Part shown: piece by piece, positions 1 to 6,704 of the stretch | Numbering within the stretch: the stretch's first letter is position 1 | Layout: each line of letters begins with the position of its first letter | Source of the DNA: Spirochaeta sp. | Lineage (GTDB): Bacteria > Spirochaetota > Spirochaetia > UBA9216 | Direction of reading: 5' to 3' | DNA length: 8,062 bases | Assembly: GCA_003454605.1 (NCBI GenBank) | Contig: DMKD01000100.1 | Location: forward strand, 1 to 8,062 | Translations under genes and position numbers: made by a program | Notes under the pieces: generated by a model | The model's input: only the letters and a program-made list of their open reading frames with translations | What the model was told of the DNA's origin: nothing | Databases searched by the model: none

Positions 1-384
1 ATAGAGGCCGACCTCTCCTATTCCTGCCGCCCCTGCATCCAGAGTGCGGCCGGCTTCATCAGCTGCAGAATTACCGTTTGCGAAGGGATAAATGCATGTA
101 AGCCCGATAAGACGGTTTCCGCTTGCGGCAGCATCGGTGATGATGATGTCGTTGTGTTTTCTCAGCAGCTCCGGGTTCCGCCAGGCAAAACCCAGAATGG
201 CCGAAGCATCAACTCCGCATTCATCCATTTGTTCAAGCACCTCAGCACTGCCGGTCAGCCTGTATTCGGGATTTTCGTACAGCGTTTTAAAATCAGGTTC
301 GCTCGCGACAAATGGTTTTCGGTCGTTTATTACCTCAGGAGGCTGGACATGGGTATGAATATCAATGATTCTGTCCGCATTCAC
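1..384 (-). CDS. Amidohydrolase family 2 (TIM-barrel metal-dependent hydrolase), partial, N-terminal 128 residues
   Basis: The 5' part of a hydrolase gene that runs off the left edge. My translation gives 128 open codons. Residues 6-12 read IIDIHTH, the first-strand HxH metal-binding motif of the amidohydrolase superfamily, followed by QPPEV as in the Amidohydro_2 group. Around residues 57-68 is a GVDASAILGFAW stretch and at 121-124 GIGE, both typical of strands in this TIM barrel. The later metal ligands lie outside the window, so catalysis cannot be judged. Family members hydrolyse or decarboxylate small cyclic or carboxylated compounds in the cytoplasm. I chose the GTG at 384, 10 bases after the stop of the upstream S-component gene. 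No in-frame ATG lies nearby, and the G-rich run before the GTG is too close to be an ideal ribosome site, so translation is probably coupled to the upstream gene. A role in processing the imported compound is inference from position only. Confidence 0.8.
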   Translation of the reverse strand, partial: MNADRIIDIHTHVQPPEVINDRKPFVASEPDFKTLYENPEYRLTGSAEVLEQMDECGVDASAILGFAWRNPELLRKHNDIIITDAAASGNRLIGLTCIYPFANGNSAADEAGRTLDAGAAGIGEVGLY

Positions 385-394
385 CCCTGCATAA

Positions 395-922
395 TTACCA
401 GGCCAGGCGTGAAACCGGCGGATATGCCTTTTTTACAGCACGTGAAAGAACGAAACCGCCGAAAACACCAACAGCATTCTGCAGGATGTTCATCGGGATC
501 TCAACAGCGGCCGCAGCAAAACCGACCATAAAAGCACCGCCGGCGAGATACAGACCTACCATGACAATCATTCCTGCAAGTCCGGCAACAGGTTCAGCAA
601 ACTTTCTGCGAGACAGGGCGATCATCACAAGCGCTGCTGAAAGCCCCTGAAGTCCGTGCGCAGCGAAGGTTATAGGAGCCCACTGGGAATAACCGGCTAC
701 TATATCAGCAATCGCCGGTCCGAGTCCGCCCGATATTAGGGCAGTAAATGGACCGAATGTGAATGCGGTAAAAAATACCGCAACATCACCCAGGTTGATG
801 TATCCACGGGTCGGGGCGATTGGGATTCTTACCACATAAGTAAAAACCATTGTGACTGCAGTCATAATTGCTATTGCTGCAATTCGTCCTGATGTGTTCT
901 TTCTTTCCATATTTTCGTTCAT
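395..922 (-). CDS. ECF transporter substrate-binding S component
   Basis: A 175-residue, very hydrophobic integral membrane protein with about five to six membrane segments, the usual size for an S component of an energy-coupling-factor vitamin importer. The first helix holds an AxxxA pattern (A18-A22), the known EcfT-docking motif of S components. The following loop and helix, TRGYINLGDVAVF at 38-50 and a GGLGPAIADI stretch near 65, resemble the riboflavin/HMP-type S-component families (the PF07155-like group). S components bind the vitamin or precursor and topple in the membrane when docked on EcfT. The substrate cannot be read from sequence, and no room exists for a TPP or FMN riboswitch upstream. 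The start at 922 has no Shine-Dalgarno but sits 6 bases after a -10 box, so the mRNA is probably leaderless. A second ATG at 910 is an alternative. A hydrolase gene follows 10 bases downstream. Confidence 0.88.
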   Translation of the reverse strand: MNENMERKNTSGRIAAIAIMTAVTMVFTYVVRIPIAPTRGYINLGDVAVFFTAFTFGPFTALISGGLGPAIADIVAGYSQWAPITFAAHGLQGLSAALVMIALSRRKFAEPVAGLAGMIVMVGLYLAGGAFMVGFAAAAVEIPMNILQNAVGVFGGFVLSRAVKKAYPPVSRLAW

Positions 923-928
923 GTCGGT

Positions 929-957
929 ATAATATCATTTTCAATAATTTCACTCAA
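929..957 (-). promoter_or_regulatory. Predicted leaderless promoter of the S-component gene
   Basis: Reading the minus strand, a -35 box TTGAGT (957-952), a 17-base spacer and a -10 box TATTAT (934-929, one mismatch to consensus) lie directly before the ATG at 922. Only 6 bases separate the -10 box from the start codon. Transcription would therefore begin at or next to the A of the ATG, and the region contains no Shine-Dalgarno sequence. Confidence 0.55.
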
Positions 958-972
958 TCAGCCGGGCTGATT
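956..972. promoter_or_regulatory. 17-bp perfect palindrome overlapping the -35 box, candidate operator
   Basis: The plus strand reads AATCAGCC-G-GGCTGATT, two 8-base arms around one central base. It overlaps the last two bases of the -35 box (952-957) of the S-component promoter, a classic place for repressor binding. It could also form a short hairpin at the end of the upstream DUF2459 transcript, but on that strand it is followed by GAGTGAAA and not by a T-run, so a terminator role is weaker. No second copy was noticed before ecfA. Confidence 0.45.
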
Positions 973-1008
973 TTCCTCTCGCGGCATGTTCTTTTCTCAA
1001 CTGCATTG

Positions 1009-1701
1009 CTAATCAGGGAGAAAAGTTCCCCGGCCTATACCGAATGTCAGGGGCGTCCACAGACCGGTCGACAGCCCCGCCTTCTTCAGCACCCTGTTCA
1101 CCCAGTTGTTGCTGGTAAAAAAGAGAGAATAGTGTCCGCGCGATTCGTAGAAACTGTATCCAGTGTACGAAGGGTGAACAAGATTGGCGGGTACGGGGAC
1201 TAAACCCTCAAATCCCTGGAGAAACCAGCCATAGATATAATCAGCGGCCACAGTCACATTCTCAGCAGCTGCCTCAACAGCTGTTACCGATGAGCGGTTT
1301 GAAGGCGGCTGTTCAGAATACTGCACGGCAAGAACTGAACGGCTCGGCCAAAAAAGCGCCTTGAGCAAAAGCCCCGGATCCACATCACCGGCAAACGGCG
1401 TGTTAAGAAAGAAATCACGATCGCCCCAGCCGAAAGCGTACCAGCCGCCGGAAACTGAGTTATCGCTGGACGCGAGAAAACCGCAGTATTGTGCCGGGAG
1501 CCAGATATCGTAGTGCCTGCCGTTATTATCCAGATAGATCAACACTTTTTGTGAAACTGAAACCTCAGCCCCGGATGAACTCTGCCCTCTAACAGGAAAA
1601 ACCCCGCCGATAAGAACTGCCGCAAAATAGATAAGAATAAATACTATACAGAACAGAATGACTGTAAAAATCCTGCGAAACGGTGATTGTCTGTGCTTCA
1701 T
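1009..1701 (-). CDS. DUF2459 (TIGR02117-type) membrane-anchored protein
   Basis: A 230-residue protein with one N-terminal membrane segment (about 10-36, after basic residues) and an extracytoplasmic domain. The body matches what I know of the DUF2459/TIGR02117 family: a DNNGRHYDIWLP stretch at 58-69 with the conserved His, YAFGWGDRDFFLNTP at 88-102, FYESRGHYSLF at 184-194 and NNWVN at 198-202, then KKAGL and LWTP. The family has no established function. The conserved His and a Cys in the TCNxW motif suggest an enzyme fold; here the Cys position is Ser (TSNNW). I chose the ATG at 1701; an ATG at 1716 overlaps the ecfT stop by 7 bases and would add five residues. Neither has a good Shine-Dalgarno. 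The longer open frame up to 1794 lies inside ecfT and is unlikely. The gene follows ecfT closely, so it is probably cotranscribed. Confidence 0.82.
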   Translation of the reverse strand: MKHRQSPFRRIFTVILFCIVFILIYFAAVLIGGVFPVRGQSSSGAEVSVSQKVLIYLDNNGRHYDIWLPAQYCGFLASSDNSVSGGWYAFGWGDRDFFLNTPFAGDVDPGLLLKALFWPSRSVLAVQYSEQPPSNRSSVTAVEAAAENVTVAADYIYGWFLQGFEGLVPVPANLVHPSYTGYSFYESRGHYSLFFTSNNWVNRVLKKAGLSTGLWTPLTFGIGRGTFLPD

Positions 1702-1709
1702 GCTCTGAA

Positions 1710-2483
1710 TCAGCATAGGACAGCCAGGGTAGTGAGTGCCGCTATAATCGATGTCGATATGATGAGCTGAAGACTTATCTTCCCCCAACCGCACAGCCTG
1801 CGGCAGGAAGTTCTGGGATTGCTTCGCCCGAAACCCTTTGAATCGAGGGCCATTGCAAGCGCCGGAATACTTTTCACTGCATGAATCAATACCGAAATAA
1901 GTACCGGAAACAACCTGTGAACCCTGTGCCGGAAACCCCTGTTATTCCGTATAGAACCGGCTGTTCTCAGTTTATGAGCATCGGAAATACGGCTGTAGGT
2001 GCTGAACATATCCGGGATGTAGCGAAGCGAAATCGTTACCGTAAGTGCGGCCGGGTAAGGCAGGCCGAGAGCTCGCAGTGCAAGGATAAAAGATGAGGTT
2101 TCTGTGGTGCTGAAAAATAGGTAGAAGGCAGCTGTTATGCCGCTGAACCGCAGAATCAGTCTAACCGTCAGTTGGATGCCGTGATCTGTCAGAATCACAT
2201 GTTTTCCGAGGCTGAGAAAAATCGTCCCGCCAGTATTGAACGGAGGAGTCAGCAGCGCTGTGAGAATCAAAATCGGCAGAATCGATTTTACGGGAATAAG
2301 AACCCGTTTTATTCCGAGACTGACGGATATAAAAACCAGTATTATCAGCAGCAGTCCGCCGATGACAATCAGGTTTGACTCTATCAGAAAGAGCATAACT
2401 GCAAAAATGAGCAAAATGAATTTCGGCCTCGGATCAAAGCCGTAGAGCGGGCCGCGTCCGCGGATGAAGGTCTCGGCTATCAC
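1710..2483 (-). CDS. ecfT: ECF transporter transmembrane coupling protein EcfT
   Basis: A 257-residue integral membrane protein of the CbiQ/EcfT family, with the N-terminal R-x-D-P-R-x-K motif (FDPRPKFILL, 16-25) typical of the family, helices at about 21-55, 66-80 and 108-125, and a last membrane segment at 236-256. EcfT bridges the two ATPases and the S component. The two coupling helices are visible as DAHKLRTAG (168-176) and ALDSKGFG (212-219). The usual forms carry ARG or ARS cores, so here the first is LRT and the second SKG, with Arg kept in the first and replaced by Lys in the second. The GTG start at 2483 overlaps the ATPase stop codon in a GTGA arrangement, giving translational coupling, and has a strong Shine-Dalgarno. 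Confidence 0.9.
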   Translation of the reverse strand: MIAETFIRGRGPLYGFDPRPKFILLIFAVMLFLIESNLIVIGGLLLIILVFISVSLGIKRVLIPVKSILPILILTALLTPPFNTGGTIFLSLGKHVILTDHGIQLTVRLILRFSGITAAFYLFFSTTETSSFILALRALGLPYPAALTVTISLRYIPDMFSTYSRISDAHKLRTAGSIRNNRGFRHRVHRLFPVLISVLIHAVKSIPALAMALDSKGFGRSNPRTSCRRLCGWGKISLQLIISTSIIAALTTLAVLC

Positions 2484-4003
2484 AGCCCCTCCTCATCACG
2501 TTCAGCTGAATCAGTGAGCCACTCGTTCAGCTTTTCCGGGCTGTAATCGAGAATATCCTCATAGAGCCTGCCGCCGCTCATTCCAAGCACACGATCGGAT
2601 GCAACCGACGCGAGCTCGAGATTATGTGTAATTATTATCAGCCCACGACAATTCTGTTTCAGTTTTACTGTAAGATCAATAAAGTCCGGAAAAGAAAGCC
2701 CGGTATCTGCTTCATCCAGAATAAAAACAGGCCGTTTCAGCAGATAATAAACTGCCGCCTGCAGTCTTTTTCTTGCACTGAAACTCATCATAGCCGGTGG
2801 AGTCGAGGCATTCGGGAGCCTGAAATCGGCGATTGCTGCTTCAACCCTTGCCTTTATGACCTTGGATGAATACCCTGCTTCCTTCAAACCCCAGGATAGC
2901 TCATCAAAAACAGTCGGCAGAAAAATCTGATAATCAGGATTCTGAAACATATAGGCACAGAATGAATTCAGCAGAACTGAATCGACAGGCTCATCGATTG
3001 ATATCCCGGCGGCTCCGTCTGCTGCGAAGATTCTGCCGGTGCGGGGTTCGGCCAAACCGCAAAGCATTCTCGCTAGAGTGGATTTCCCGCAGCCGTTTCG
3101 GCCGACTATAGAGACCGTTTCCTGTTCGGCCAGTCTGAAACTGTCAACGGACAACTCAAAACTGCCGCCTTCGTAACTGTACCTCAGGTTCTCAGCTTTC
3201 AGCAGCAGTCCTCGCTCAGAATCATGTACAGTATTTTCATCTCTTTTATAATCATTAAAATCAGGAATAACCCCTTCAGTAATGAGCTTCTTTCTGAATT
3301 CTTGCTTAAAAGGATAAGATTCACGGTCTGAAATCTCACCGTCTTTCAATAAAAAGAAAGCATCGGCATCACTGAATGCTTTGAAGTACTTTGAAGAGAA
3401 TATCAGAATTGTCTTTCCAGATTCCCTCAGCAGTTTTAACAGAGCAATCCTTGACGGATTATCCAGCTCTTCAATAGTTTCATCCAGAATCCATAGATCG
3501 GGTTTCACTGATATCAAACCGGCGAGTGCAAGTTTTTTCTTTTCTCCCCCCGAGGTTTCCGCAACAGGAGAGTTGAGCAGATGTCTGACACCCAGTTTGT
3601 CGAATGCGGACTCAACCCGGTTAATAATCTCCTGTTCTTTAATTCCAAGAGATTCAAGGGCAAAGGCTGCTTCAGTAAAACATTCGGTTGTAACCGTTTG
3701 TTTCTCGGGATCCTGAAAAACTATCCCGCAATTCTCGATAAAGTCCGCCGGCTCGGTTTTCAGAGTATTTTTATCGTCAAGCATTACCCTTCCTGAAATT
3801 TCTCCCCCCGTATGCAGAGGAATCAGAGCGGCAATTATCAATGCCAGCGTGCTCTTACCTGATTCCGGTCTGCCGAAGACGACACCGATTTCACCGGGTG
3901 AAACCTCAAGTGTTAAACCGCTGAAAATTTCTTTTGCCTCAAAACCGGACCAGGAGGGGTAACTGAAACTGAGATCTTTAATTTCTAAACAGCCTTTATC
4001 CAC
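2480..4003 (-). CDS. ecfA: Fused energy-coupling-factor ATPase (EcfA-EcfA', two ABC domains)
   Basis: A 507-residue cytoplasmic protein with two ABC nucleotide-binding domains in tandem, replacing the usual separate EcfA and EcfA' subunits; such fusions are known, as in YkoD-type proteins. Domain 1 (about 5-235): Walker A GRPESGKST (44-52), Q-loop Gln97, signature SGGEK (151-155), Walker B with D174 and E175. The switch His is missing: the aligned position is Ser204. Domain 2 (about 266-485): Walker A GRNGCGKST (301-309), Gln354, a degenerate signature MSFSA (406-410) in place of LSGGQ, Walker B D430 and E431, and switch His460. The two defects fall in the same composite ATP site, leaving one full site and one degenerate site. 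A charged linker (about 236-265) joins the domains. The start is GTG at 4003, with a consensus -10 box 6 bases upstream and no Shine-Dalgarno; the first in-frame Met comes after Walker A. The stop overlaps the ecfT start. Confidence 0.92.
   Translation of the reverse strand: MDKGCLEIKDLSFSYPSWSGFEAKEIFSGLTLEVSPGEIGVVFGRPESGKSTLALIIAALIPLHTGGEISGRVMLDDKNTLKTEPADFIENCGIVFQDPEKQTVTTECFTEAAFALESLGIKEQEIINRVESAFDKLGVRHLLNSPVAETSGGEKKKLALAGLISVKPDLWILDETIEELDNPSRIALLKLLRESGKTILIFSSKYFKAFSDADAFFLLKDGEISDRESYPFKQEFRKKLITEGVIPDFNDYKRDENTVHDSERGLLLKAENLRYSYEGGSFELSVDSFRLAEQETVSIVGRNGCGKSTLARMLCGLAEPRTGRIFAADGAAGISIDEPVDSVLLNSFCAYMFQNPDYQIFLPTVFDELSWGLKEAGYSSKVIKARVEAAIADFRLPNASTPPAMMSFSARKRLQAAVYYLLKRPVFILDEADTGLSFPDFIDLTVKLKQNCRGLIIITHNLELASVASDRVLGMSGGRLYEDILDYSPEKLNEWLTDSAERDEEGL
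2488..2493 (-). promoter_or_regulatory. Strong Shine-Dalgarno of ecfT
   Basis: AGGAGG on the minus strand, 4 bases before the GTG at 2483 and inside the last codons of the ATPase gene. It fixes the non-ATG start of ecfT and contrasts with the two genes of the locus that have no ribosome site. Confidence 0.7.
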
Positions 4004-4009
4004 GCATCG

Positions 4010-4038
4010 ATTATATTTTTATTATCTAAGTCATGCAA
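4010..4038 (-). promoter_or_regulatory. Predicted leaderless promoter of the ecfA-ecfT operon
   Basis: On the minus strand, a perfect TATAAT (4015-4010) lies 6 bases before the GTG start at 4003, with TTGCAT (4038-4033) 17 bases upstream of it. Initiation 7 bases after the -10 box would fall on the G of the start codon. The geometry is identical to that of the S-component promoter at 929-957, although the -35 matches consensus only in its TTG. Confidence 0.6.
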
Positions 4039-4177
4039 GCAGGTCTTTGAAAGTCGATTTTTATACTTTTGTTTCAATTTTCAATCTTTTTCAGCATTTT
4101 TCCGGAATTATGTGTTACAACGTGGTATCGTCATATGGATTTGGATATATTTTTGCCGGAAGGCAGGGAGGCCGGAT
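4016..4177. other. Divergent intergenic region
   Basis: The space between the leftward ecfA operon and the rightward FliG-like gene is AT-rich, with several T-runs. Apart from the ecfA promoter and the Shine-Dalgarno of the rightward gene, I find no convincing plus-strand -35/-10 pair: TATATT at 4146-4151 and TATACT at 4062-4067 lack a properly spaced -35 box. No riboswitch fold or palindrome was recognised. Confidence 0.5.
4166..4171 (+). promoter_or_regulatory. Shine-Dalgarno of the FliG-like gene
   Basis: GGGAGG, 6 bases before the ATG at 4178. It decides the start over the upstream in-frame ATG at 4112, whose extra 22 residues have no ribosome site. Confidence 0.75.
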
Positions 4178-4918
4178 ATGAATTACGATTTTACTTTCGG
4201 AAGCATGATTAAATGTTCAGAAAATGAGAAAAAACATTCACTCGTACTACTAAAAGAAATACTCGGACAATCAAAGAAAGCCCGTACTGCCGGTTTCCTG
4301 GTACTTGGACAAGACTCGGATTCTATAAAGAATTCGTTCCTCAAAGACGGAATCAAGCTAATCGGCAAGGGATACGAGTATTCTGCAGTTGAGAAAATAC
4401 TTGAAATAAGAATGGTTGTGCGAAATGCCAAAGGTATCCATCTGCTCGAGATGGCAATGGTCAAAGAAGGAATACTCTCGATATTAAGAGCCGATCCGGT
4501 TTCACTTACGGAAGAAATTCTGTTTTCTTTCCTCGGTTCCTCAATCTATGAGGAACATACTAAAGAGCAGAATGACGATTTCACGAAGAACATAATCCAG
4601 CTCTCCCACAGCGAGAGGACTGCACGTTCAGAATGCGGCTTCTGGCTGCTGAACGCGAGCGATAATGAGATCAGTTTTCTGATGAAGGCATTTGACTGGG
4701 AAACTCTCGGAGTACTGATGAAGGTGGAAACCGATGCAGTGCTTTACCGTATCTACAGCAATCTCAGTAAAGATGCAGGAAAATTGTTTAAAGAACGTCT
4801 TGAGATGCAGAAAGACCCCGACGGCAGGACGATAAATGATGCCGAGGACAAATTCAGGACAATCACTGCAAAGATTGCAGCCGGGAAGGTTCCCGATCCG
4901 GTCAACATGAACTTATAA
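4178..4918 (+). CDS. FliG C-terminal-domain-like protein (stand-alone, divergent)
   Basis: A 246-residue cytoplasmic protein without signal peptide or membrane segment. Residues about 135-240 line up by eye with the C-terminal domain of the flagellar switch protein FliG: SDNEISFLMKAFDWETL (161-177) against the DDR-x-IQ-x-LLREVD helix, then a YSNLSKDAGKLFKE stretch (193-206) against the N-M-S-x-R-A motif, and a DAEDKFRTI helix (221-229) against the VExAQ helix. The GPVR turn is absent and the MotA-facing Asp-Asp-Arg pattern is only partly kept. The first 110 residues do not show the FliG N or middle domain or an EHPQR motif; I do not recognise them. True FliG couples the rotor to the stator; whether this protein enters the motor is unknown. 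It lies 44 bases before the helicase gene, so they may be cotranscribed. The family link is moderately sure, the function unknown. Confidence 0.6.
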   Translation: MNYDFTFGSMIKCSENEKKHSLVLLKEILGQSKKARTAGFLVLGQDSDSIKNSFLKDGIKLIGKGYEYSAVEKILEIRMVVRNAKGIHLLEMAMVKEGILSILRADPVSLTEEILFSFLGSSIYEEHTKEQNDDFTKNIIQLSHSERTARSECGFWLLNASDNEISFLMKAFDWETLGVLMKVETDAVLYRIYSNLSKDAGKLFKERLEMQKDPDGRTINDAEDKFRTITAKIAAGKVPDPVNMNL

Positions 4919-4962
4919 GCTCTGCTTGATAGTAATCATCTAATCTGATAAGCTGTTTGGCT

Positions 4963-6642
4963 ATGGCAGTCAATAATGAAAAACCTCTTATAGTTCAGAG
5001 CGACAGTTCGCTTATGTTAGATGTACACCACAGCTTGTTCGAAGCCGCCCGAAATGACATTGCGGTATTCTCCGAACTTGAGAAGTCTCCCGAGCATATC
5101 CACACCTACCGCGTTACCCCGCTGTCATTATGGAATGCAGCTTCGGCCGGCATCCCTTCTGAAGAAGTTGTTGCCAGATTGTCACGCTGGTCCCGCTTCG
5201 ATGTTCCGGAAAATGTCCTGTTTTCAATCAGACAGACAATAAACAGGTTTGGTCAGCTGGTATTGAAAGAAACAGAAAATCCTGATCTGCTTATTCTGGA
5301 AGCCGAGAATCAGAATATAATCATAGAGCTTGAATCACGTAAAAGCCTTGCAAAATTGCTTATTCGTGAAGGTGACGGATTTCTCGTTAAGCTTGTTGAT
5401 CGCGGAAGCGTCAAGGTTGAGCTGATCAAGGCCGGATGGCCGGTAAAAGATATTGCACCGCTCACCGAAGGTGAATCACTTGATTTCCAACTCAGGTCAG
5501 AAACTCTCAGCGGCAGCGGCTTCCATATCAGAGATTACCAGGTAGAGGCTGCAAATGCTTTTTACGGCGGCGGAGAACAGGGTTTCGGCTTCGGCACTAT
5601 AGTACTGCCCTGCGGCTCAGGTAAAACCATCGTCGGAATGAAGGCGATGGATCTATGCAAAACGAATACTTTAATAATCACGACAAATATAGCCGCTGTC
5701 CATCAATGGATGCGTGAATTAATAGATAAAACCGAACTATCTGCTGATCTAATCGGCGAATATACAGGGTCGAGAAAAGAGATAAAACCTGTCACCATCG
5801 CCACCTATCAAATACTCACATGGAGACCCGATAAAGAAAGCGATTTTCCGCACTTTAAACTCTTCAGCGCCGGCGGATGGGGACTGATAATCTATGATGA
5901 AGTTCACCTCCTTCCTGCTCCTGTTTTCAGGGTAACAGCAGAAATTCAGGCAGTGCGCCGGATTGGCCTGACCGCCACACTTCTTCGTGAAGACGGACGG
6001 GAAGCTGATGTATTCTCATTAGTAGGACCGAAACGCTTCGATGTACCATGGAAGGAGCTTGAAGCAAAGGGGTGGATTGCCGAAGCCGGATGTAATGAAA
6101 TTAGAGTGGATTTGCCTGAGGACCTCCTTATTCAGTATGCTGCTGCGGATAAACGCCAAAAGTTCCGCGTTGCTAGTGAGAATCCCAGAAAACTCAGCAT
6201 AGTCAAACAGCTTGTTGAAAACCATCGTGAGGATATGATCCTCGTGATAGGTCAATATCTTAAACAGCTTCATGCCATAGCGAAGCTGCTTAAAGCCCCC
6301 ATCATCACAGGTAAAACTCCAAATGCTGAACGTGAAACGATCTATCAGGATTTCAGAGAAGGCAAGGTCAGAGTCATAGTCGTTTCGAAGGTTGCAAACT
6401 TTGCAATTGATCTGCCCGATGCCTCGGTTGCGATTCAGGTATCAGGTACATTCGGTTCACGGCAGGAGGAAGCACAGCGGCTGGGACGAATCCTTAGACC
6501 AAAGGAACGAAATTCGTGGTTCTACTCGGTAGTTTCCAACTATACCACAGAGGAAGTCTTCTCTGCAAACAGACAGAAATTTCTAACCGAACAGGGTTAT
6601 AAATATAATATTGAAATTTGGGATGATCTTGAAGATGAATAA
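4963..6642 (+). CDS. xpb: XPB/Rad25-type superfamily 2 DNA helicase
   Basis: A 559-residue 3'-5' DNA helicase of the XPB/ERCC3 family, acting in DNA repair and, in eukaryotes, promoter opening; bacterial homologues are known from spirochaetes and mycobacteria. Residues about 6-100 (PLIVQSDSSLMLDVHHSLF onward) form the XPB/Ssl2-like N-terminal domain (PF13625 type). Then come a damage-recognition-like region, RDYQ at 190, Walker A PCGSGKT (217-223), the DEVH box (312-315), TAT (338-340), the family-specific RED motif (342-344, R-E-D), and motif VI QRLGRILRP (505-513). Length and motif order are normal and nothing looks damaged. I chose the ATG at 4963; a TTG at 4957 would add two residues. Neither has a clear Shine-Dalgarno, and a TTGATA at 4926 has no good -10 partner. 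The domain partner follows 90 bases downstream. Confidence 0.93.
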   Translation: MAVNNEKPLIVQSDSSLMLDVHHSLFEAARNDIAVFSELEKSPEHIHTYRVTPLSLWNAASAGIPSEEVVARLSRWSRFDVPENVLFSIRQTINRFGQLVLKETENPDLLILEAENQNIIIELESRKSLAKLLIREGDGFLVKLVDRGSVKVELIKAGWPVKDIAPLTEGESLDFQLRSETLSGSGFHIRDYQVEAANAFYGGGEQGFGFGTIVLPCGSGKTIVGMKAMDLCKTNTLIITTNIAAVHQWMRELIDKTELSADLIGEYTGSRKEIKPVTIATYQILTWRPDKESDFPHFKLFSAGGWGLIIYDEVHLLPAPVFRVTAEIQAVRRIGLTATLLREDGREADVFSLVGPKRFDVPWKELEAKGWIAEAGCNEIRVDLPEDLLIQYAAADKRQKFRVASENPRKLSIVKQLVENHREDMILVIGQYLKQLHAIAKLLKAPIITGKTPNAERETIYQDFREGKVRVIVVSKVANFAIDLPDASVAIQVSGTFGSRQEEAQRLGRILRPKERNSWFYSVVSNYTTEEVFSANRQKFLTEQGYKYNIEIWDDLEDE

Positions 6643-6649
6643 GTATGAT

Positions 6650-6655
6650 TATAAT
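6650..6655 (+). promoter_or_regulatory. Possible internal promoter -10 box before the XPB-partner gene
   Basis: A perfect TATAAT just after the helicase stop codon, with TTGAAG (6629-6634) 15 bases upstream. The spacer is shorter than the preferred 17, so this is weak. If used, it would give the partner gene its own mRNA with a leader of roughly 70 bases carrying the hairpin at 6705-6737. Confidence 0.3.
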
Positions 6656-6704
6656 GCGATAACAGGCTGCATCTATGGACGTTATGCTGTAAGCAAAACT
6701 CCAA

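Noticed and set aside
154..531. Plus-strand open frames over the hydrolase and S component
   Set aside because: They are antisense to frames with clear family motifs (HxH, AxxxA) and look like coding shadows.
923..1008. Riboswitch in front of the S-component gene
   Set aside because: Only 86 bases are available and the predicted transcript starts at the ATG; no TPP, FMN or cobalamin signature was seen.
868..1203. Plus-strand open frame of 111 codons
   Set aside because: It lies antisense to the DUF2459 and S-component genes, has no ribosome site and no recognisable domain.
3381..3716. Plus-strand open frames within ecfA
   Set aside because: They are antisense to an intact ABC domain; Ser-rich composition is expected for the complement of this gene.
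4047..4067. TTGAAA and TATACT as a plus-strand promoter for the FliG-like gene
   Set aside because: Only 9 bases separate the two boxes, far too few for a working promoter.
4112..4177. N-terminal extension of the FliG-like protein from the ATG at 4112, which would look like a hydrophobic leader
   Set aside because: The strong GGGAGG site 6 bases before the ATG at 4178 and the lack of any site before 4112 favour the shorter protein.
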